This document shows positions 25,436 to 34,922 of a stretch of DNA of 64,000 bases, piece by piece. Location of the stretch: the NCBI RefSeq assembly GCF_001187505.1, contig NZ_CP012150.1, positions 1,736,001 through 1,800,000 of the forward strand. The letters are read 5' to 3'. The stretch's first letter is position 1. Each line of letters opens with the position of its first letter. The position numbers and the translations under genes are program-made. This DNA comes from Mycolicibacterium goodii. Its GTDB lineage: Bacteria > Actinomycetota > Actinomycetes > Mycobacteriales > Mycobacteriaceae. The notes below the pieces were generated by a model, which was given only the letters and a program-made list of their open reading frames with translations, did no database searches and was not told the origin of the DNA.

Positions 25436-26919
25436 GCTGTTCCTCCATGCCAGCGCCTGCCGTCGCGTTCGATGAGCGTGGCGGCGTCTACGGGTCCATC
25501 GGTGCCTGCCGGGTAGGTCCGCGGCACCCGGTCGCAGTCCTGCCAGTGACGCAGGATGGGTTCGGCCCACGCCCAGGCCGCCTCGACCTCGTCGCGGCGC
25601 ATGAACAACGTCGGGTCGCCGCGCACGACGTCCATCAGCAGCCGTTCGTAGGCGTCGGGGGAGCGCTCCGCGAACGCCTCGGTGTAGTTGAGCGCCAACG
25701 ACACCGGGCGTAGGCGTCCGCCGGAACCGGGCTCCTTTGCGGTCATCTCCAACCGGATCGCCTCGTCGGGCTGCAGCGAGATGATCAGCCGGTTCGGTTC
25801 GGAGGAGCCTTCGATTCCCGGGAACATCGGCAGTGGAACGGGTTTGAACTGCACGACGATCTCGGAGAAGCGCTGCGACATCCGTTTGCCGGTGCGCAGG
25901 TAGAACGGCACTCCGGCCCAGCGCCAGTTCCTGATGTGCGCCTTGACCGCGACGAAGGTCTCGGTGTGGCTGTCCGGGTTGGCGACGTCCTCGCGGTAAC
26001 TTCCGACCACCTCACCGTCGACGAGGCCGGGACCGTATTGTCCGGTGACGGTGTCGCGCCGGGTTTCCTCGGCCGACAACGGTGCGAGGGCTTCGAGAAC
26101 CTTGCGCTTCTCGTCACGCACGGATTCCCGGTTGACGTGGGTCGGCGGTTCCATCGCCACCAGGCACAGCACCTGCAACAGGTGGTTCTGCAGCATGTCC
26201 CGCAGCGCACCGGAATGGTCGTAGTAGTCGCCGCGGGCGCCGACGCCCAGCGATTCGGACGCGGTGATCTGCACGTGGTCGATCCGGCTGGAATTCCACA
26301 ACGGCTCCAGCCAGGTGTTGCCGAAGCGCGTGACCAGCAGCTGCTGCACGCTCTCCTTGCCCAGGTAGTGGTCGATGCGGAAGATCTGGTGCTCGGCGAA
26401 CACGGCGCCGACGGCCTCGTTGATCTGCCGGGCCGAGGCCAGGTCCCGTCCGATCGGCTTCTCCAGGACGACCCGGGAGGACTCGGTGACCAGGCCCTGG
26501 GTGCCGAGGGCGGCGCAGATGGGCCCGAACAGGGCGGGCGCGCAGGCCAGGTAGAACACCCGGATGTCATGCCCGGATGGCCCGTCGGGTGATGTCAGGG
26601 CGGCGCCGATGGCCGGGTAGTCCGATGGTTCGGTGAAGTCGACGCTGACGAATCGCAGCCGGCTCAGGAACCGGTCGACGACCTCGTCGTCGAGGAGTTC
26701 TGGGTCGACGAAGCGGGAGAGTCCGGCGCGGACCGTGTTGCGGTATCCGGCGTCGTCGAGGCCGGCCTTGGCGACACCGATGATCCTGGTCGCGCCGGTG
26801 ATCTGGCCGTCTCGGTCCCGCAGGTACAGGGCGGGCAGGAGCTTTCGCGCGGCGAGGTCGCCGGTGCCTCCGAAGATCACGAAGTCGCAGGGGTCGACCG
26901 GACTGGGGGTTCGAATCAC
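25432..26919 (-). CDS. zwf: glucose-6-phosphate 1-dehydrogenase
   Basis: A 495-residue G6PD. The N-terminal [12 protein letters not shown] is the NAD(P)-binding loop and [13 protein letters not shown] is the family active-site signature with the substrate lysine. It makes 6-phosphogluconolactone and NADPH. The GTG start has AGGAGG 5-6 bases upstream. It heads the zwf-edd-eda operon and is divergent from a ROK-family regulator over 135 bp, the likely control region. No 6-phosphogluconolactonase gene accompanies it, so lactone hydrolysis must be encoded elsewhere or be spontaneous. Confidence 0.95.
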   Translation of the reverse strand: MIRTPSPVDPCDFVIFGGTGDLAARKLLPALYLRDRDGQITGATRIIGVAKAGLDDAGYRNTVRAGLSRFVDPELLDDEVVDRFLSRLRFVSVDFTEPSDYPAIGAALTSPDGPSGHDIRVFYLACAPALFGPICAALGTQGLVTESSRVVLEKPIGRDLASARQINEAVGAVFAEHQIFRIDHYLGKESVQQLLVTRFGNTWLEPLWNSSRIDHVQITASESLGVGARGDYYDHSGALRDMLQNHLLQVLCLVAMEPPTHVNRESVRDEKRKVLEALAPLSAEETRRDTVTGQYGPGLVDGEVVGSYREDVANPDSHTETFVAVKAHIRNWRWAGVPFYLRTGKRMSQRFSEIVVQFKPVPLPMFPGIEGSSEPNRLIISLQPDEAIRLEMTAKEPGSGGRLRPVSLALNYTEAFAERSPDAYERLLMDVVRGDPTLFMRRDEVEAAWAWAEPILRHWQDCDRVPRTYPAGTDGPVDAATLIERDGRRWHGGTA

Positions 26920-27054
26920 GAAGCCTCCTCAGGAGCTGGATCGATTCAGCCCTTGACGGTAGTCGGGTCTTAGGGCTTTCGCAAACGCACTTATGTACTT
27001 CAAATACCTAAATGGCGGGTAGTTTGTTTGCTCCCGCCGCGACAATGCTGTTCC
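26920..27054. promoter_or_regulatory. zwf-ROK divergent control region
   Basis: The 135 bp between the two divergent starts contain an AT-rich segment at about 26990-27012 (ACTTATGTACTTCAAATACC) unlike its surroundings, the natural place for promoters and for a ROK-protein operator. I could not define a convincing palindrome. Confidence 0.35.
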
Positions 27055-28251
27055 ATGGAAGCCATGCCGCCTCCGACGACACTGGTGTCGCCCACCGCGG
27101 GCGAGGTCTTCGCCCTGATCAGAGATCGCGGCGCGATCACCCGCGGGGAGCTGGGGCGGCTCACCGGCCTGTCCCGCACCGCGGTCACGGCCCGCGTTGC
27201 GGCGCTGGAGGCCCGGGGCCTGGTGACCGAGCGCGATCAGGCGTCGACCGGCGGGCGGCCCGCGGCCCAACTGACGTTCAACCTCGACGCCGGGGTGGTG
27301 TTCTCGGCGGCGATCGGACGCAGCCGCACCCAGCTCGCGGTCTGCAACCTCGCGGGCAGCATCCTGGCGGCCACCGACATCGACCAGGAGCCGGGGATCG
27401 CGCCCGACGACCTGATGCCCGATCTCGTCAAACGGCTCGACACGCTGCTCGACGAGTCGGGGCGGCGCGGCGTGCGCATCTTCGGCGTCGGGCTCAGCCT
27501 GCCCGGCACGGTCGATCAGGCCAGCGGCGCCAGCCTGGACTCACCGAACATGAGCGGCTGGGACGGCGTGCCGCTCGCCCCGTACTTCGCCGGCCTCACC
27601 GACGCACCGATCGTCATCGACAACGACGCCAACGCCATCGCCGTGGCCGAACGGCGCGGCGGCTACGGCGAATTCGACGACATGCTGGTGGTCAAGGCCT
27701 CCACCGGCCTGGCCGCCGGGCTCATCATGGGCGGGCAACTGCAGCGGGGAGCCGTGCAGGCGGCGGGGGAGTTCGGGCACAACAAGACCGCTGCCGCGGC
27801 CGGTGTGCACTGCCGGTGCGGCGACACGGGCTGTCTGGAGGCCATCGCGGGCGGCTGGGCGCTGGTGCGCGCGCTGCAGCGCGACGGCCGCGCCGTCAGT
27901 CACCTGCGCGACGTCGTCGCCCTCGCCCATGCGGGAGACGCCGAGGCGCGGCGGATGATCCGGGAGAGCGGACGCCACATCGGCGAGGTGCTCGCCGCCG
28001 CGGTCAACCTGCTCAACCCGGCCGTGCTGGTGATCGCAGGGGACATGGTGGGCGCGTATGACCTGTTCGTCGCGGGACTGCGAGAAACCTTGTACGGCAA
28101 CGCCACCGCGCTGGCCACCCGCACACTGCAGATCGTGCCGTCGATCCACCGGGAACGCTCGAGCATGGTCGGCTGTGCCGCCAACGTGCTCGACCTGGTG
28201 CTCAGCCCCAGTGCCATCGACGAAGCCATCGACGCCATCGACGGCGCCTGA
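27055..28251 (+). CDS. ROK-family transcriptional regulator
   Basis: A 398-residue ROK repressor. An N-terminal winged helix (ITRGELGRLTGLSRTAVTAR, about residues 28-47) precedes a sugar-kinase-like domain with VIDNDANAIAVAER, GEFGHNK and the zinc-binding CRCGDTGCLEAIAGG. The zinc motif and ATP-like fold are typical of NagC/Mlc/XylR-type regulators that sense sugars or sugar phosphates. It is divergent from zwf-edd-eda, so it probably regulates that operon. Its final 50 bp overlap the convergent membrane-protein gene. Confidence 0.88.
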   Translation: MEAMPPPTTLVSPTAGEVFALIRDRGAITRGELGRLTGLSRTAVTARVAALEARGLVTERDQASTGGRPAAQLTFNLDAGVVFSAAIGRSRTQLAVCNLAGSILAATDIDQEPGIAPDDLMPDLVKRLDTLLDESGRRGVRIFGVGLSLPGTVDQASGASLDSPNMSGWDGVPLAPYFAGLTDAPIVIDNDANAIAVAERRGGYGEFDDMLVVKASTGLAAGLIMGGQLQRGAVQAAGEFGHNKTAAAAGVHCRCGDTGCLEAIAGGWALVRALQRDGRAVSHLRDVVALAHAGDAEARRMIRESGRHIGEVLAAAVNLLNPAVLVIAGDMVGAYDLFVAGLRETLYGNATALATRTLQIVPSIHRERSSMVGCAANVLDLVLSPSAIDEAIDAIDGA

Positions 28252-29830
28252 GCACCGCTGCGACCATCCCGACCGCGCCGCCGGCCAGCACCGTCAGCCA
28301 CACCAGATGCGCGGCGATCAGCAGGCCGCGATGCGGGGAGGCCGGCGCGTCCCCGCCGATGCGTTGCACCGTGATCCCGGTGTCGGACTCCCGGACCACC
28401 CAGCCCACCCCCAGATTCGCCAGCTGCTGGGGCGACGCACCGGCGAGCAGCAGGCCCTGCACCTCGCGTGCCCGCGCGCCCTCGCCGGGCACGACGCGAC
28501 CCCCGATCAGCAGATCGCCCGTGGTCAGCACATCGGCCCGCAGCCAGCGCGGTAGCGGATCGAGAACCGTTCCCGCCCAAGAGAACTCGCGGATGCTGTC
28601 GGCCGGGAGTGCCACGACCGGGCGCGGGTCGGCGTTGATAGTCGCGGCCGCGGCGGCCCAGCTCGGCGGATACTGCACGGCGCGCATCTGATTGCCGACG
28701 CCCCACGCCAGATCGGGCAGCACGGCGATCAGCGCGACACAGCACATCGCCGGGGCCGCGGGGACCTGCAGTCGTCGCAGCATCATCGGTGCGGCGCCCG
28801 CGGCGAGCGCGTAGCCCGGCATCGCCAATGCCACCCACTTCTGACCGTCCCGCACGATCCCGAGCCCCGGCACGGCGTCGACCACCGTCTCCACGACGGC
28901 CAGCCCCGGGCCGGTGGCGATCAGCGCGGGCCCGACCACGGCCACCGCGGCGAGCACGAGCAGCGGCACCGCCGCGGGCCGACGGGCCACCAGCGGCAGC
29001 CCCGCGACCACCACCCCCACCAGCACCACGGTCGCGAGCACCGCGAACAGCGACGTGCGGGAGGCGGGCACGGCGTCGCCGTTCCAGATGCCGCCGAGAC
29101 CGGCCAGGCTGCCCAGCGTGGCGAGTCCGGGCTCGGCGCGCGCGGCGAACGCGCGCACCCCGGCCGACGGATCCGGGGATGACGCTACCGCTTCGCCCAC
29201 GAACGCGGCCACCAGCCACGGGCACGCCGCCAGCACCGCGACCCCGAGCCCGAGGCCCGCGACCCGCTCGGCCGCCCAGCCATCCCCAGGGGCGGCGACA
29301 CAGACCAGCGCCACGGTCGCGGCAAGCACCAGACCCGTCGGCGTCAGCCCCGCAAGCGCGATCCAGAACAGCACCCCCGCCGCCGCGTCGAACGACCCGC
29401 GCTCACGCAACCGCAGCACCGAGACCGCCACCCACGGCAGGCAGCCGTAGCCGACCAGCAGACTCCAGTGGCCCTGCAACAGCCGTTCGGCGACATACGG
29501 ATTCCAGACGGCCAGCGTCGCGGCCGTGAAACGTCCACCCGGACCGGCGTCGGGAATCACCAGCGCCACCAGACGTGCCGCCCCCCACCCGGCCGCCCAC
29601 AGACCGGCGATCAGCAGCGCCTTGACCACGACACCGCCGTCGAGCACCGACGAGGCCAGTGCGACCGCGAAATCCTGCGGCAGCGCGCGCGGCGCGGCCT
29701 CGGTGAGGCCCAGAGCCGCATCGGTCAGGTACGACCGCGGGGTCGAGACCGCGTCGCGCAGCAACAGGTAACCGGGTGCCAGCAGCGGGGCCGTCACCAA
29801 CAACGAAAGGGCCAGCGCGTACGCAGGCAC
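28202..29830 (-). CDS. multi-pass membrane protein (Rv0226c-like, putative GT-C glycosyltransferase)
   Basis: About 542 residues with ten or more hydrophobic helices, beginning YALALSLLVTAPLLAPGYLL, and a C-terminal soluble segment from about residue 410. ATLAVWNPYVAERLLQGHW after the first helices resembles loops of mycobacterial GT-C-type membrane proteins. GTG 29830 lies 30 bases after the stop of the DUF3068 gene, so the pair is an operon in the same order as Rv0227c-Rv0226c. Its extreme C-terminus (RRRRWRRWLRRWHWG) is read opposite the end of the ROK gene and is probably not functionally selected. Function is unproven. Confidence 0.75.
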   Translation of the reverse strand: MPAYALALSLLVTAPLLAPGYLLLRDAVSTPRSYLTDAALGLTEAAPRALPQDFAVALASSVLDGGVVVKALLIAGLWAAGWGAARLVALVIPDAGPGGRFTAATLAVWNPYVAERLLQGHWSLLVGYGCLPWVAVSVLRLRERGSFDAAAGVLFWIALAGLTPTGLVLAATVALVCVAAPGDGWAAERVAGLGLGVAVLAACPWLVAAFVGEAVASSPDPSAGVRAFAARAEPGLATLGSLAGLGGIWNGDAVPASRTSLFAVLATVVLVGVVVAGLPLVARRPAAVPLLVLAAVAVVGPALIATGPGLAVVETVVDAVPGLGIVRDGQKWVALAMPGYALAAGAAPMMLRRLQVPAAPAMCCVALIAVLPDLAWGVGNQMRAVQYPPSWAAAAATINADPRPVVALPADSIREFSWAGTVLDPLPRWLRADVLTTGDLLIGGRVVPGEGARAREVQGLLLAGASPQQLANLGVGWVVRESDTGITVQRIGGDAPASPHRGLLIAAHLVWLTVLAGGAVGMVAAVLRRRRWRRWLRRWHWG

Positions 29831-29859
29831 CGAACCGGACCGCAGCAGAACCGCAGTTC

Positions 29860-31056
29860 TCAGATCGGTCGGTCCGGCGGCAGATCGGTCGGGCGCTGCG
29901 CGGGCAGCTTCTCGGTCTTGGCCTCCGCGCCCGGCACCTGGATGCCCTGCGTATCGAAGAAGCCGTGGTCGGCGGTGTCCAGGCCCGGATCGATCAGCGT
30001 GGACTCCGCACGCAGCGCGAACGAGCCGACGACCGCGCCACCGACCAGCGACACCAGGCCGAGGGCGGTGAACGTGATCGGCAGGATCCGGGTCCACAGC
30101 GCGATGCGGTCACGCTCGTCGGACGCCGTGGCGACCTGCGATTCCACGCTTTCTTCGGTGGTGGTGACCTTGAAGTCGACGTAGGTCACCTCGGGCTTGA
30201 GGGCCTCGCGTGCGTAGTACTGGTAGCCGTGCTCTTCGCTCTTGACGATGGTGCCCGACACCGGGTCCACCCAGAATGTGCGCTGGGCGGCGTAGTACCG
30301 GTCCATCGTGATCGACTCGTCCGGCTCACCCGGCACGCCCCACACCTCGGCGCGCGCGGTCACCGACGCGTCCGCGTCGTCCTCGTACAGCGACGAGTAC
30401 TTGACCGGATCGGCCAGCTTGCCGTCGGCGTCGTAACCCACGTTCTGGACGAACCGGTAGGTCGTCAGCCCGTTGACGTCCTCCTCACCGTCGTAGTTGG
30501 CGTCGAACGCCTTCTGCGCGATCGGGTCGAAGAACGGATAGGTCTTCTTCTCGGTGTCGAACGGGAAGCGGTAGGTCAGGCCCTCGTGCGGCAGCGCGAT
30601 GTTGGTCGGCGGTTTCTCGTCCTCGATGGCGCGCGGCTTCTGCACGGCGCCACCCGGGTTGTTCTCGCTCGACACGGCCTCGGCGGTGTTGCGGTTCATG
30701 GTGACGGTGTCCACCATGGCCAGCAGCAGGCCGGTGTCCTGCTGGCGGTCGGTGCGGCGCAACGTCGTGCCCACCTGGAACGTCACCACCTCGGCGTTGG
30801 ACGGCGCCTCGACGCTCATCTGCTGCTGCAGCGCCACCGGCACATCGCGGTCGATCTTGAACCGTTCGGCGACCAACGACTCCGGGTCGAAGGCCGTTGC
30901 GGTCCCGTCGCTGACCAGCGTCGTGTCGATGTCCAGCGGGATCTTGGCGATTTTGCCCTTGGTGTAGGTGGTCAGCAGCAACGCGGCGATGAGCAGGGCA
31001 GCACCGAGCCCCAGAAGTGCACATGCCGCGATACGCAGCGCCACAGCGCGGTTCAA
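29860..31056 (-). CDS. DUF3068/PorA-family membrane protein (Rv0227c-like)
   Basis: A 398-residue protein with an N-terminal membrane helix (IAACALLGLGAALLIAALLL), a large exported domain and a second helix near residue 340 (ITFTALGLVSLVGGAVVGSF), then a short cytosolic tail. This is the DUF3068 architecture; family members in Corynebacterineae have been implicated in lipomannan maturation and lipoarabinomannan synthesis. TTG 31056 is preferred because AAGGAGG lies 6 bases upstream, better than GTG 31044 or longer starts. It leads the membrane-protein operon and is divergent from the acyltransferase gene, all in M. tuberculosis order. Confidence 0.82.
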   Translation of the reverse strand: MNRAVALRIAACALLGLGAALLIAALLLTTYTKGKIAKIPLDIDTTLVSDGTATAFDPESLVAERFKIDRDVPVALQQQMSVEAPSNAEVVTFQVGTTLRRTDRQQDTGLLLAMVDTVTMNRNTAEAVSSENNPGGAVQKPRAIEDEKPPTNIALPHEGLTYRFPFDTEKKTYPFFDPIAQKAFDANYDGEEDVNGLTTYRFVQNVGYDADGKLADPVKYSSLYEDDADASVTARAEVWGVPGEPDESITMDRYYAAQRTFWVDPVSGTIVKSEEHGYQYYAREALKPEVTYVDFKVTTTEESVESQVATASDERDRIALWTRILPITFTALGLVSLVGGAVVGSFALRAESTLIDPGLDTADHGFFDTQGIQVPGAEAKTEKLPAQRPTDLPPDRPI

Positions 31057-31222
31057 ACCGGGCCTCCTTCTATGTGGGCCGACTCGTCCTGAGGCAAACC
31101 CGTTCGACCCTAACAGCACTATTTAAGGCCATCACTTACTCCGAGTGCATATGGCGTGCATGTGCCCGGACCCGGCAACCCGCTGTTTGGCGTGGTCGCG
31201 ACCGGGCGGCACACTGGTCGCC

Positions 31223-32425
31223 GTGACCACCGAGCAATCCGCACCGGCTCCCGCGGCCGAGCGCGAGGTGGGCGGCACCCGCAGCTTCCTGCCCGCGGTC
31301 GAAGGGATGCGTGCGTGCGCGGCCATGGGTGTGGTGCTCACCCACGTGGCGTTCCAGACCGGCCACACCGGCGGGATGAGTGGTCGCATCTTCGGCCGGT
31401 TCGACCTGGCCGTCGCGGTGTTCTTCGCGCTCTCGGGCTTCCTGCTGTGGCGCGGGCACGCCGCCGCGGCCCGCGGACTGCGGCCCCGCCCGCGCACCGG
31501 GCACTACCTGCGTTCCCGGATCGTGCGCATCATGCCCGGCTATGTCGTGGCGGTGGTGGTGATCCTGCTGCTGCTGCCTGAGGCCAAGGCCGATCTCACG
31601 GTGTGGCTGGCGAACCTCACCCTCACCCAGATCTACGTGCCGCTGACGCTGACGGCCGGGCTGACCCAGATGTGGAGCCTGTCGGTGGAGGTCAGCTTCT
31701 ACCTGGCCCTGCCGCTGCTGGCGCTGCTGGCGCGGCGACTTCCGGTGCGCGCCCGGATCGGCGTGATCATCGCCGTCGCCGCGCTGAGCCTGCTGTGGGT
31801 GCGCATCCCGTTCGCGAGCGACACCGGGCTCAACCCGTGGAACTGGCCGCCCGCGTTCTTCTCGTGGTTCGCCGCGGGCATGGTGCTCGCCGAGCTGACC
31901 GTGAGCCCCTACGGCCGGGTGCACCGCCTGGCGCGCCGCCGCGTGCTGATGGCCGTCATCGCCGTCGTCGCGTTCGCGATCGCGGCGTCGCCGCTGGCGG
32001 GCCTGGAAGGTCTGCATCCCGGCTCGGTCGGCCAGGTCACGCTCAAGACCGCGATGGGCGCGGTGGTCGCCGGGGCGCTGCTGGCGCCGTTGGTGCTCGA
32101 CCACCCCGATACCCGGCACCGCATCCTCGGCAGCACCGTCATGGTGACGCTGGGCCGGTGGTCCTACGGGCTGTTCATATGGCATCTGGCGGCGCTGGCG
32201 ATGGTGTTCCCGATGCTGGGCGAGTTTTTGTTCAACGGCCGCATGCTGGTGGTGTTGATCCTCACCCTGGTGTTCGGGTTCGCGCTGGCAGCCGTCAGCT
32301 ACGCCCTGGTGGAGTCGCCGTGCCGCGAGGCGTTGCGCCGGTGGGAATACCGCCACAGCCGCCCGGTGCCGCCGCTGGACAGCTCGATCACCGCGGAGCC
32401 GGAGCCTGCCCCATCCTCGCGATGA
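31223..32425 (+). CDS. tmaT: membrane acyltransferase 3 (TmaT-like, trehalose mycolate acetyltransferase)
   Basis: A 400-residue Acyl_transf_3 protein with about ten membrane helices. FLPAVEGMRACAAMGVVLTH contains the conserved arginine-histidine pair of the family and FFALSGFLLWR follows. The gene corresponds by position to Rv0228, whose corynebacterial orthologue TmaT acetylates trehalose monomycolate before MmpL3-type export. The GTG at 31223 gives a normal N-terminus; longer in-frame starts are not supported. The last 38 bp overlap the convergent CoA-ligase gene. Assignment to TmaT rests on synteny and family. Confidence 0.75.
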   Translation: MTTEQSAPAPAAEREVGGTRSFLPAVEGMRACAAMGVVLTHVAFQTGHTGGMSGRIFGRFDLAVAVFFALSGFLLWRGHAAAARGLRPRPRTGHYLRSRIVRIMPGYVVAVVVILLLLPEAKADLTVWLANLTLTQIYVPLTLTAGLTQMWSLSVEVSFYLALPLLALLARRLPVRARIGVIIAVAALSLLWVRIPFASDTGLNPWNWPPAFFSWFAAGMVLAELTVSPYGRVHRLARRRVLMAVIAVVAFAIAASPLAGLEGLHPGSVGQVTLKTAMGAVVAGALLAPLVLDHPDTRHRILGSTVMVTLGRWSYGLFIWHLAALAMVFPMLGEFLFNGRMLVVLILTLVFGFALAAVSYALVESPCREALRRWEYRHSRPVPPLDSSITAEPEPAPSSR

Positions 32426-33884
32426 CCGCGTCGCGCACCGCCGAGCGGCGCGCCTTGCCCGCATCGTCGCGCAGCGGCTCGTCGACGAACTCGATGGTGT
32501 GCGGCACCTTGTACGACGAGATCGCCTCCCGCAGAAAGCCCTGCAGCGCGGCCTCGTCCAGTGCGGAGCCGGGAGCAATCTGCACGAGTGCGTGCGGCAC
32601 CTGACCGAGGTCGCCCCGGCCGCCGTGCGGCACACCGACGACCAGACACGACAACACGTCCGGGTGCGCCGACAGCGCGGCCTCGATCTCGGCCGGGTAG
32701 ACGTTGCGGCCGCCGACGGTGAACATGTCGACGCGGCGGTCGTTGAGGTACAGGAACCCGTCCTCGTCGAAATAGCCCAGATCCCCCAACGAGTCCCAGC
32801 CGTCGCGGCTTTTCGCCGTCGTGCCGACGTACCGGTAGGTCGGGGCGCTGCCCGGGGTCGGACGCAGGTACACCTCGCCGGTGACCCCGGGTGGGCATTC
32901 GTTGCCGTCGTCGTCGAGCACCTTCATCTGCCCGGCCACCACGACCCCGACCGAGCCCGGGTGGGTCAGCCACTGCTCACCCGAGATGAAGGTCAGGGCC
33001 TGAAGTTCGGTGCCGCCGTAGAGTTCCCACACCACCTGCGGGCCGAGCAGCTCGATCCAGGCCTGTTTGACCGCAGGCGGACACGGCGCACCGACGTGCC
33101 AGAACCTGCGGATGGACGACAGGTCGTAGGCATCCGGATCGGCCCGGTACACCGGCAGCAGACGCTGCATGATGGTCGGCACCGTGGTGAGGAACGTGAC
33201 GCGGTGCTCGGTGACCAGGCGCAGGAACTCGGCGGGTTCGAAGCGCGGCATCAGCACCAGGTGCTGACCCATCAACAACGCGATCGCGAACGTCGTGAAA
33301 CCCGTGTTGTGGCTCATCGGCACCGACATCAGCGTGACGTCGTCGGGTTCGGCGCCCAGTGGCGCGCCGATCAGCGCCGGGACACGGCCGTCGCCTCCCG
33401 CCTCGATCAGTTTTGGGCGGCCCGTGCTGCCGCCGGAGGCGATCGACTTCCACGTGGGCGACACCATCTCGGGCAGCGGATCGCCCGAGAGGTTCGGATC
33501 CGGTACGAAATCACCTGATATCCAGGGAATTTCGCCATTCGGATGGCGGCCCACCACCAGGGCGCGCCGTTTCAACCCGAGGATCGCCTCGAACTCGGCG
33601 TCGGGCATGCGGGGCGACAGCGGTTGAGGGACCGCGCCCAGCTTCCAGGTGGCCAGCGTCGCCTGCACCCACTCGATCGAGTTGGGCAGGCTGATCGTCA
33701 CGTAATCACCTTGTCCGACACCGAGTTCGGCGTAGGCACGGGCCAACTGGTTGGTGCTGCGGTCGAGTTCGCCTCTGGTCAGGGTGCGTCCCTGGCACGA
33801 CACCGCGGGACGGTCCGGGTCGGCGGCGGCCAGCTGTGCGACCTGGGTGCCGATCGGCGGCACGTCGAAACCCGGGCCGGCCAT
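32388..33884 (-). CDS. AMP-dependent acyl-CoA synthetase
   Basis: A 498-residue ligase. ASGGSTGRPKL is the ATP phosphate loop, ELYGGTELQA and SLGDLGYFDEDGFLYLNDR the adenylate-binding motifs, and DDAGKARRSAVRD supplies the C-terminal catalytic lysine. It activates a carboxylic acid as acyl-AMP and then CoA thioester; the closest-looking relatives act on cyclic or bile-acid-like substrates, so a medium, cyclic or aromatic acid is plausible. The ATG lies 2 bp after the expected stop of php upstream, so php and this gene form an operon. In M. tuberculosis the php neighbour is different. Confidence 0.86.
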   Translation of the reverse strand: MAGPGFDVPPIGTQVAQLAAADPDRPAVSCQGRTLTRGELDRSTNQLARAYAELGVGQGDYVTISLPNSIEWVQATLATWKLGAVPQPLSPRMPDAEFEAILGLKRRALVVGRHPNGEIPWISGDFVPDPNLSGDPLPEMVSPTWKSIASGGSTGRPKLIEAGGDGRVPALIGAPLGAEPDDVTLMSVPMSHNTGFTTFAIALLMGQHLVLMPRFEPAEFLRLVTEHRVTFLTTVPTIMQRLLPVYRADPDAYDLSSIRRFWHVGAPCPPAVKQAWIELLGPQVVWELYGGTELQALTFISGEQWLTHPGSVGVVVAGQMKVLDDDGNECPPGVTGEVYLRPTPGSAPTYRYVGTTAKSRDGWDSLGDLGYFDEDGFLYLNDRRVDMFTVGGRNVYPAEIEAALSAHPDVLSCLVVGVPHGGRGDLGQVPHALVQIAPGSALDEAALQGFLREAISSYKVPHTIEFVDEPLRDDAGKARRSAVRDAVIARMGQAPAPR

Positions 33885-33885
33885 G

Positions 33886-34864
33886 TCAGTAGCCCCCTTT
33901 TGCGGTGGAAGATCCGGCGTGGATTGTCCACCAGCATCGTGGTGATCTGTTCGTCGGTGACACCGCGCTGCTTGAGTGCCGGTATGACGTCGTTGTGGAT
34001 GTGCAGGTAGTGGCAGTTCGGCAGCGCCGCGGTGGTCAGCTCGTCGGGCAGCGCGTCGAAGTAGCACCAGGTGTCGTGCGACAGCACCATGCGATCGGCG
34101 TGCCCACGTTCACACATGGTCGCCACGGTCGCCACCCGCTGCTCGAACGGCAGGAACACGTCGATGCCGAACCGGTCCATGCCGATGTAGGAGCCGCCCG
34201 CGATGAGTTCCTCGAGATAGCCGATGTCGGTGGTGTCGCCGCAGTGCCCGATGATCACCCGGGTCAGGTCGACGCCCTCGTCGGCGAAGGCGGCCTGCTG
34301 CTCGAGCCCGCGGCGCGTCGCGGCGTGGGTGTGCGTGGAGATCGGCACGCCGGTCTGGCGGTGCGCCGCCGCGACCGCGCGCAGCACGCGCTCGACACCT
34401 GGCGTGACGCCGGGTTCGTCGGTGGCGCACTTGAGGATTGCCGCTTTGATGCCGGTGTCGGCGATGCCCTTCTCGATGTCGCGGACGAACATCTCGGTCA
34501 TGGGTTCGTCACCGTCCATGGCGGTACCCGGCCCGCGGAAGTGAAACGTCATCGGGATGTCGTTGTAGGTGTACAACCCGGTCGCGACCACGATGTTGAG
34601 TTCGGTGGCCGCGGCGATCCGGGCGATGCGCGGAATGTACCGGCCGAGCCCGATCACCGTGAGGTCGACGATGGTGTCGACCCCGCGCGCCTTGAGTTCG
34701 TCGAGCCGCGCGATCGCGTCGGCCTCCCGCCTGGCCTCGTCGCCCCACGATTCGGGATGGTTGAGCATCACCTCGGTCGTCATGACGAAGACGTGCTCGT
34801 GCATGAGCGTGACGCCCAGCCCGGCCGTGTCGATGGCCCCGGCGGCGGTGTTGACTGTCGGCAT
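33886..34864 (-). CDS. php: phosphotriesterase-like lactonase (PHP), 3' frameshift
   Basis: A PTE-family protein of about 326 residues. VTLMHEHVF carries the HxH metal pair, ILKCATDEPG the carboxylated lysine, THTHA and IIGHCGD the next histidines and VLSHDTWC the aspartate. It matches Rv0230c in length and position; family members hydrolyse N-acyl-homoserine or other lactones and weakly organophosphates. At 33893-33901 the run C5T4 (plus strand) puts the frame +1, replacing the expected end HRKGGY-stop (33886-33888) with a 35-residue read-through to 33779 inside the CoA-ligase start. Either a sequencing error or a recent mutation. Confidence 0.85.
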
Positions 34865-34922
34865 CCCGCCGATGCTAAATCGCCGGACCGCGGGTCGGGG
34901 TCGGAATCGGCCGGTCCGCCGC

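Noticed and set aside
31136..32635. 499-codon minus-strand frame opposite the acyltransferase
   Set aside because: Low-complexity Arg/His/Gln-rich translation without motifs; the plus strand encodes a conventional multi-helix acyltransferase.
33779..33885. C-terminal extension of PHP into the CoA-ligase gene
   Set aside because: The extension has no similarity to the family; a one-base homopolymer change restores the normal C-terminus and stop 2 bp before the next ATG.
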